The position numbers were made by a program, and so were the translations under genes. From Microcystis elabens FACHB-917 (GTDB taxonomy: Bacteria; Cyanobacteriota; Cyanobacteriia; PCC-6307; Cyanobiaceae), in the NCBI RefSeq assembly GCF_014698445.1, contig NZ_JACJSZ010000022.1, forward strand, positions 1 through 48,284: DNA of 48,284 nt, given 5' to 3'. This document shows, piece after piece, positions 43,801-48,284 of this stretch (position 1 is its first letter; each line of letters starts with the position of its first letter). Under the pieces are notes generated by a model. The model was not told the origin of the DNA. It saw only the letters and a list, made by a program, of their open reading frames with translations, and made no database searches.

Positions 43801-44476
43801 CATCGAGGGAGCGCTGGGTGGCCGGATCGAACTCCCGCAGCTTCTCCAGGTCTTCGCCGAAGAGCTCCAGCCGCACCGGCAGCTCGGCACTGACCGGAAA
43901 CACATCGACGATGTCGCCCCGGCGGCTCCAGGTGCCCTCCTGCTCGATCGTCGGCACCTTCTCGTAGCCCAGGCCGGCCAGGGTGAGGGCCAGCAGCTCA
44001 AGGTCGAGGCGGTCGCCCCGCCGCAGGGTGAGGCAGCGGGCCGCCAGCAGCGGCGGCGGCGGCAGGTGGGGCTGCAGGGCCCGCTCGGTGGCCACCACGG
44101 CGAAGCGGCCACCGCCGGCACTCGAAGCCCCCTCCCCGTCGCCCACCAGTTCGGCGAGCACCTGCAGCTGGCCCCAGGTGATCTCGCTGGTGGGGTCGAA
44201 GGGTTCGTAGGGGGAGCCCTCGCTGGTGGGGTACAGCTGGCAGAGGGGCCAGCCCATCAGCTCCAGCAGGGCAGCCCAGCGGCCCGCCTCCTCCAGGGTG
44301 GGCACCACCACCAGCAGGGGGGCCTCGCCGCAGCCCGCCAGGGCGCTGGCCACCAGGGCCCGGGCGGGCCGGCCCGCGCCGCTGAGCCGCAGGCGCTCGG
44401 GCCGCCCGCAGCGCGCCCTCACCTCGGCGGTGAGCGGTGCGGCCTGCAGCTGGCGCACGAGGGCGTGGAGGGGCAT
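40889..44476 (-). CDS. mfd: Transcription-repair coupling factor
   Basis: ATPase that removes stalled RNA polymerase from lesions and recruits UvrA. 1195 residues. The UvrB-like N-terminal region has [18 protein letters not shown] and [11 protein letters not shown]. It is followed by the RNA-polymerase-interacting domain ([33 protein letters not shown]), then the RecG-like motor: Walker [16 protein letters not shown], Walker [31 protein letters not shown], and [20 protein letters not shown] choose ATG 44476 ([11 protein letters not shown]); the frame upstream to 44524 is not conserved in character. The stop overlaps the glycosyltransferase start. Confidence 0.95.
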   Translation of the reverse strand: MPLHALVRQLQAAPLTAEVRARCGRPERLRLSGAGRPARALVASALAGCGEAPLLVVVPTLEEAGRWAALLELMGWPLCQLYPTSEGSPYEPFDPTSEITWGQLQVLAELVGDGEGASSAGGGRFAVVATERALQPHLPPPPLLAARCLTLRRGDRLDLELLALTLAGLGYEKVPTIEQEGTWSRRGDIVDVFPVSAELPVRLELFGEDLEKLREFDPATQRSLDVVERVRLTPTSYAPLVAEALRERMPDGLERLLEPAALDQLLEGGTPEGMRRLMGLAWERPASLLDYLPAATLVAIDERRQCLAHGQQWFDHAAEHHGEVVKAASGEPPLPLPGLLHRPIAEALAEAEAFTGFDLAELHESDRHPNVLDLASRPVPAHPNQFGRLAEQIKGHLREKVRPWIVSAQPSRAVALLEEHDCVTRFVPNARDFPAIERLVEQGTPVALKLRGTAELEGFQLPAWKLVLFTDREIFGQHSLAAGGYVRRRRKAASRTVDPNKMLPGDFVVHRNHGIGRFLKLEKLAIGGEARDYLVVQYADGLLRVAADQLGSLGRYRASSDSPPELNRMGGTAWTKAKERARKAVAKVAMDLVKLYAERHQAPGFAFPPDGPWQGELEDSFPYDPTPDQLKAIVEVKRDMEREQPMDRLVCGDVGFGKTEVAIRAIFKAVTAGRQCALLAPTTVLAQQHWRTLSERFAPYPLKVALLNRFRTTGERKAIQEGLEAGTIDVVVGTHQLLGKGTRFQQLGLLVVDEEQRFGVHQKEKIKALRKDVDVLTLSATPIPRTLYMSLSGVREMSLITTPPPLRRPIKTHLASLDEEAVRSAIRQELDRGGQVFYVVPRVEGIEEVAGQLRAMLPGLRLQVAHGQMPEGELESAMVAFNAGEADVMLCTTIIESGLDIPRVNTILVEDAHRFGLAQLYQLRGRVGRSGIQAHAWLFYPGDASLSEAARQRLRAIQEFAQLGSGYQLAMRDMEIRGVGNLLGVEQSGQMEAIGFDLYMEMLQECLAEFQGQEIPAVDETQIDLPVTAFIPADWITEADEKMAAYRAAAECVSKPALVELAAGWADRYGPIPSPVQSLLQLMELKLLARRCGFSRIRPEKPNIALETPMEEPAFRRLRQALPQHLHGRLVYQGGAGSTAKVLARGLGALAPAQQVEQLMAWLSAMAGQIPEADGRTPEQREAEQAATNAAVLVV

Positions 44477-44578
44477 CGCAACGGTGGGATCGAACCGCTG
44501 GCGATCCTCGCAACCACCGCACACCGCCGTGACGTCACGGCCCGTTTGCCGTCATGCTGGAGGTCGGTCTGCCCGACG

Positions 44579-45454
44579 ATGGCTCGCTTCCGTTGTCCCT
44601 CCTGCCGCGGTCGTCCCCTGCGGCTCCAGCCTCCCTACACGGGCCTGCCCCGTTGCGGGCGCTGCGGAGGTCTGCTCGAGCCCAGGCCCCGCCATGGCCG
44701 CGCCTGGGGGCTGGCCGGCGGCGTGGCTGTCGTGGTGCTGGGGTGGGCCGCCGTCTCCGGCCTGCTGGAGCAGGTGGCCAGCCTGCCCCGGCAGGCCCCC
44801 GAGGTGACCACCCGGCTGCTGGAACGTTTCGCTCCGGCCCCCGACCCGCTCCTGCGGCCGATGGCCCTGATCGATGGAGGCCTGCTGGAGAATCTCAAGG
44901 AGGCCGACCGGCAATGGATTCCCACCGCCGAGCCCCTGGCCGGCGGTGGCACCCGCTTCCTCTACCGCCGCCGCGCCGGTGAGCCGGAACTCTCGGTGGA
45001 GGAGCTCCAGGCCCTGATCGACTCCCCACCAGACCACGGCGAGAAGCGTCGGGCCATCGCCGACCTGCTCGGCGCCCTGGAGCAGGCCGGAGTGCAGGTG
45101 CAGCTGGCGGAACCGCGAAAGACCGGGGCCGCCGGGGAATGGGACCACGCCGCCCGCACCCTGCGGATCAAACCCGCCGTGGTCGACAAGGGCACGGTGG
45201 ACTTCGCCCAGGTGCTGAACCACGAAGCGATCCATGTGGCGCAGAGCTGCGCGGCGGGCGGCCTGCGCGCAGTCCCCCGCGTCCTGGGCCTGAGCCAGAA
45301 CGTGCCCGCGGAACTGAAGCTCCACCTCGACGAGCCCCTCTACGCCGGCGCCTCCGACTGGGAGAAGGCCCTCGAGCGCGAGGCCTATGCCAACCAGCGG
45401 CAACTGCAGCTGGGCACGACACTGGTGCGCACCCACTGCCGCGTCCGCGCCACG

Positions 45455-45460
<6 letters not shown>
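44579..45460 (+). CDS. Zinc-ribbon membrane protein with HExxH motif
   Basis: 293 residues. An N-terminal zinc ribbon (CPSC at 6-9 and CGRC at 26-29), one membrane helix (about 43-66), then a soluble domain with LNHEAIHVAQSC (HExxH, His215-His219) and a downstream LEREAYANQRQL, where the Glu may be the third metal ligand. It looks like a membrane-anchored metallopeptidase-type domain, though activity is not proven. Upstream it is divergent from mfd with about 100 bases between. The stop is inside a potential stem-loop shared with the convergent GAPDH gene. Confidence 0.65.
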
Positions 45461-46499
<1,039 letters not shown>

Positions 46500-46576
46500 T
46501 CACGGAATTCAGCGTCGCATGCGGCCCGCAGCCAGCGGCGGCCGCCCCCGGACCTTTGTCGCCAGCTGAAACGGGC

Positions 46577-47713
46577 TCAGAGCGAGGCGGCCTGGGGACG
46601 CTCGCCTGGGCGACGGATCTGCCGCAACCGACGCCGCAGCCGGCGGCTCCAGCCGAACGCCACGGCTCCGCCGAGCAGCGGCAGGGGGCCCGGCACAGGA
46701 ACGCTGCGCAGCGCGGTGGGGTTGAAGGGACGGCCGTTGATCACGGCACTGACACGATTGGCGCCGTTCGTCAAACCGAACCGGAGGGCGGATCGGTTGT
46801 TGATGACGATCTGGGAGCCGGTGATGCTGGAGGGGTTGCCGTTGCCGGAGCGGTTCAGCGTTGCCGTGCCGCCGCCTGTGAGCAGGAAGCTGCCGAAGAC
46901 ATCGGATCCCCTCAGGCTGAGGTTGGAGCCGGAGCGCGCGAAGCTGAAGATGATCCTTGAAGGATCCACATCCCGCTGCAGCGTCCAGTCCTGGTTGGTG
47001 GTCATGCCGCTGGGCATGTTGAAGACGAAGTAGTCACGGCTGGAGCCGACAAACGTGAGATCGACGTTGCGGCCGACGCTCCGGACGTTGTAGTAGTTGA
47101 TCGCGCCAGTGCCGGGCAGCGATCCGGTGAGGGTGAGGTTGCCGGACAGGTTGAACGCATCGTTGTAGCGGCAGGAGCTGAGGGCCACCGTGCAGGTCGA
47201 GGCCGTGATGTCGCCGATGTAGCTGGCCACGGCCAGGGCATCCGCCTCGGCCTGGACGGTCCAGGCGTTGCTGACCACCGTGGTGCCGGGACCGTTGGTG
47301 ACGGTGGCCGAATGGGAGCGGAAGATGCGGGTGGCGTCGATCGATCCGGCATTGAGCCGGGCCTGGCCGCCCACCAGGGCATGGCCATCACCGGGCTGGG
47401 GCGGCAGCAACGGGGCAACGCTGCAGCTCGCCGGCAACGAGACCGCGGCGCCGCCGTTGAGCTGGTTGGGCGAGCCGGTGCTGGTGCCGAGGCTGGAGGA
47501 GACCCGATTCGCCCTGATGTTCACCAGAGCAAAGCCGCCGGCACAGCCGAGGTCGAACCTGTCCGCCTGGAGGCGGTTGGCCCGGGCCGGCCGTTCGTGG
47601 CCGGAGATCAGCACCACACCGAGGCCCAAGCCCCAGGCGAAGGCCTGACGGCCGGGCGCGATCGGGTGTCGGCGACGGACCGGGAGGGGGGCTGAAAGGG
47701 CTGGGACGTGCAT
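46577..47713 (-). CDS. Secreted beta-rich protein with PEP-CTERM-like tail
   Basis: 378 residues from ATG 47713. A signal peptide (FAWGLGLGVVLISGHERPARA) precedes a Ser/Thr/Asn/Gly-rich beta domain with repeated short strands (NLSGNLTLTGSLPGTG, DLTFVGSSRDYFVFN, SFLLTGGGTATLNRSG). The C-terminus reads VPVPGPLPLLGGAVAFGWSRRLRRRLR: a V-P-G-P-L-P-L motif, hydrophobic helix and basic end, the pattern of the cyanobacterial PEP-CTERM-like sorting signal. Exported and probably surface-anchored; the function of the beta domain is unknown, with some resemblance to choice-of-anchor proteins. The frame continues upstream to 47866, but conserved features start at 47713. Confidence 0.65.
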   Translation of the reverse strand: MHVPALSAPLPVRRRHPIAPGRQAFAWGLGLGVVLISGHERPARANRLQADRFDLGCAGGFALVNIRANRVSSSLGTSTGSPNQLNGGAAVSLPASCSVAPLLPPQPGDGHALVGGQARLNAGSIDATRIFRSHSATVTNGPGTTVVSNAWTVQAEADALAVASYIGDITASTCTVALSSCRYNDAFNLSGNLTLTGSLPGTGAINYYNVRSVGRNVDLTFVGSSRDYFVFNMPSGMTTNQDWTLQRDVDPSRIIFSFARSGSNLSLRGSDVFGSFLLTGGGTATLNRSGNGNPSSITGSQIVINNRSALRFGLTNGANRVSAVINGRPFNPTALRSVPVPGPLPLLGGAVAFGWSRRLRRRLRQIRRPGERPQAASL

Positions 47714-48097
47714 CGGACTTCTGGAATCTGCTGACGTTGAGCTGTGGTTGGGTGAGTCGTGAGGCCAAGGCTGTTCCTGCCAGGGCCATGCCGGGGAAGC
47801 CTTCAAGCCGGAATCCATTAACCAGGAAGCCGTAGTCATTAAGCCGGAAGACAGGCATTCTTTCATTCTTTTTCAGTCTGAACGTCGCGAAGGCCAGGCA
47901 CCGGATTGACAGGCCGAAATGTAACACCATCCCGCGATTATTGCCGATGACCACCGGCCAGGCTCGTCCCAGAGATCCACAGCGGATATTCACCTCGTCA
48001 ACCGGAAAGAGCACCACGATCATCGCCACAATGCCGGCACATGAACGGCACCGGGGACCGACCCTCCCGATGACCCCGATTCGACGACACCGATTCG
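47714..48097. promoter_or_regulatory. AT-richer intergenic region with short spaced repeats
   Basis: Upstream region of the PEP-CTERM-like gene. The hexamer-plus element AAGCCG occurs at 47805, 47827 and 47841, with ATTAA at 47817 and 47838, giving imperfect 21-22-base repeats, followed by a T-rich stretch (47860-47874). These could be operator sites for the minus-strand gene, but this is only pattern reading. No gene seen in the rest of the interval. Confidence 0.3.
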
Positions 48098-48187
48098 ATG
48101 ACAACGAACGATCCGGATCAGCACCTGTCCCGTCAGACCGTCATCGATATCCTCTCCCTGGTGGCCATCGCCCTGTTCGTCACCTAG
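48098..48187 (+). pseudogene. 29-codon fragment resembling the start of an AI-2E-type permease
   Basis: ATG 48098 encodes a short hydrophilic lead (TTNDPDQHLSRQTVIDIL) and the first part of a membrane helix (SLVAIALFVT), then stops at TAG 48185-48187. The SRQTVIDIL-helix start is like the N-terminus of AI-2E/PerM-type permeases, which normally continue for some 350 residues. The helix is cut in the middle, and the following bases look like an insertion sequence end. It could instead be a genuine tiny protein. Confidence 0.4.
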
Positions 48188-48284
48188 GAGCCTGTTGCGC
48201 ATAGACCACCCTGCTCTTCTCCACAGACACCCCTGAATCTGCCCAGATCCCTGTGATAGCAATGGATCTGGGCGAGATAATGGG
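48188..48284. mobile_element. Probable left end of an insertion sequence, running off the window
   Basis: Directly after CTAG begins GAGCCTGTTGCGCATAG, which has the look of an IS5-family terminus. CTAG fits the YTAR target preference known for IS5. Inside, GCCCAGATCC (48241-48250) and GGATCTGGGC (48264-48273) form a perfect 10-bp stem with a 13-base loop, overlapping a possible ATG at 48262 (MDLGEIMG). Such hairpins near transposase starts are common in insertion sequences. The transposase itself and the other end lie outside the window, so this stays tentative. Confidence 0.35.

Overview
The window reads as chromosomal DNA of a GC-rich picocyanobacterium of the Synechococcus/Cyanobium type. 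The evidence is a set of proteins typical of oxygenic phototrophs: a Psb32/TLP18.3-like TPM protein, a CPP1-like membrane J-like protein, a DUF3531 protein, a DUF92/VTE6-type phytyl-phosphate kinase homologue, a DUF1651-like protein, a ferredoxin-type IspG, a CtpA-family protease and a SigF-like group 3 sigma factor. They sit among housekeeping genes: nadA, prfC, rsmE, mfd, hslO, a monomeric class II ribonucleotide reductase, and fructose-bisphosphate aldolase and GAPDH genes. Gene density is very high. Many neighbours overlap by 1-10 bases and both strands are used. The species is an inference; no rRNA gene is present.

Layout. 0-8 kb: MidA-type methyltransferase, Psb32-like protein, a lambda-endolysin-type (GH104) secreted lytic transglycosylase, a coupled metallophosphoesterase/glycosyltransferase pair, nadA and class I aldolase. 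7.8-21.1 kb: three plus-strand genes of the ligase-associated DNA repair module (MBL-fold exonuclease, ATP-dependent ligase, DEXH helicase) are spread over 13 kb. Between exonuclease and ligase lie a very large PAS/GGDEF/EAL protein and a Coq4-like protein. Between ligase and helicase lies a membrane cluster: DUF350 on the plus strand, facing a tight minus-strand run of two unknown membrane proteins, a membrane-fused spermidine-synthase-like protein and a DUF4178 protein. This cluster is the best candidate here for a poorly described system.

21.1-23.3 kb: downstream of tRNA-Ser(UGA) is a decay zone. It holds a minus-strand frame with an internal stop, an N-terminal Cas3 HD domain cut off directly at a two-repeat CRISPR remnant (61-base period, 32-base spacer, type I-E-like repeat), and a sensorless GGDEF gene with an altered signature motif. 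The simplest reading is that a deletion fused the 5' end of a type I-E cas locus to the tail of its array.

23.3-48.3 kb: ribonucleotide reductase, a small methyltransferase coupled to prfC, CPP1-like protein, Hsp33 with an ABC ATPase, DUF3531-rsmE, the VTE6-like kinase overlapping a sigma factor, an SGNH hydrolase/aminotransferase pair, family 4 uracil-DNA glycosylase, ispG, ctp, then mfd coupled to a glycosyltransferase gene that is frameshifted at a run of eight C. After it come a zinc-ribbon membrane protein with an HExxH motif, an E. coli GapA-type GAPDH and a secreted protein with a PEP-CTERM-like tail. The right edge holds a 29-codon fragment resembling the start of an AI-2E-type permease, abutting what looks like the end of an insertion sequence.

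All family assignments are from reading the translated sequence; no database search was run.
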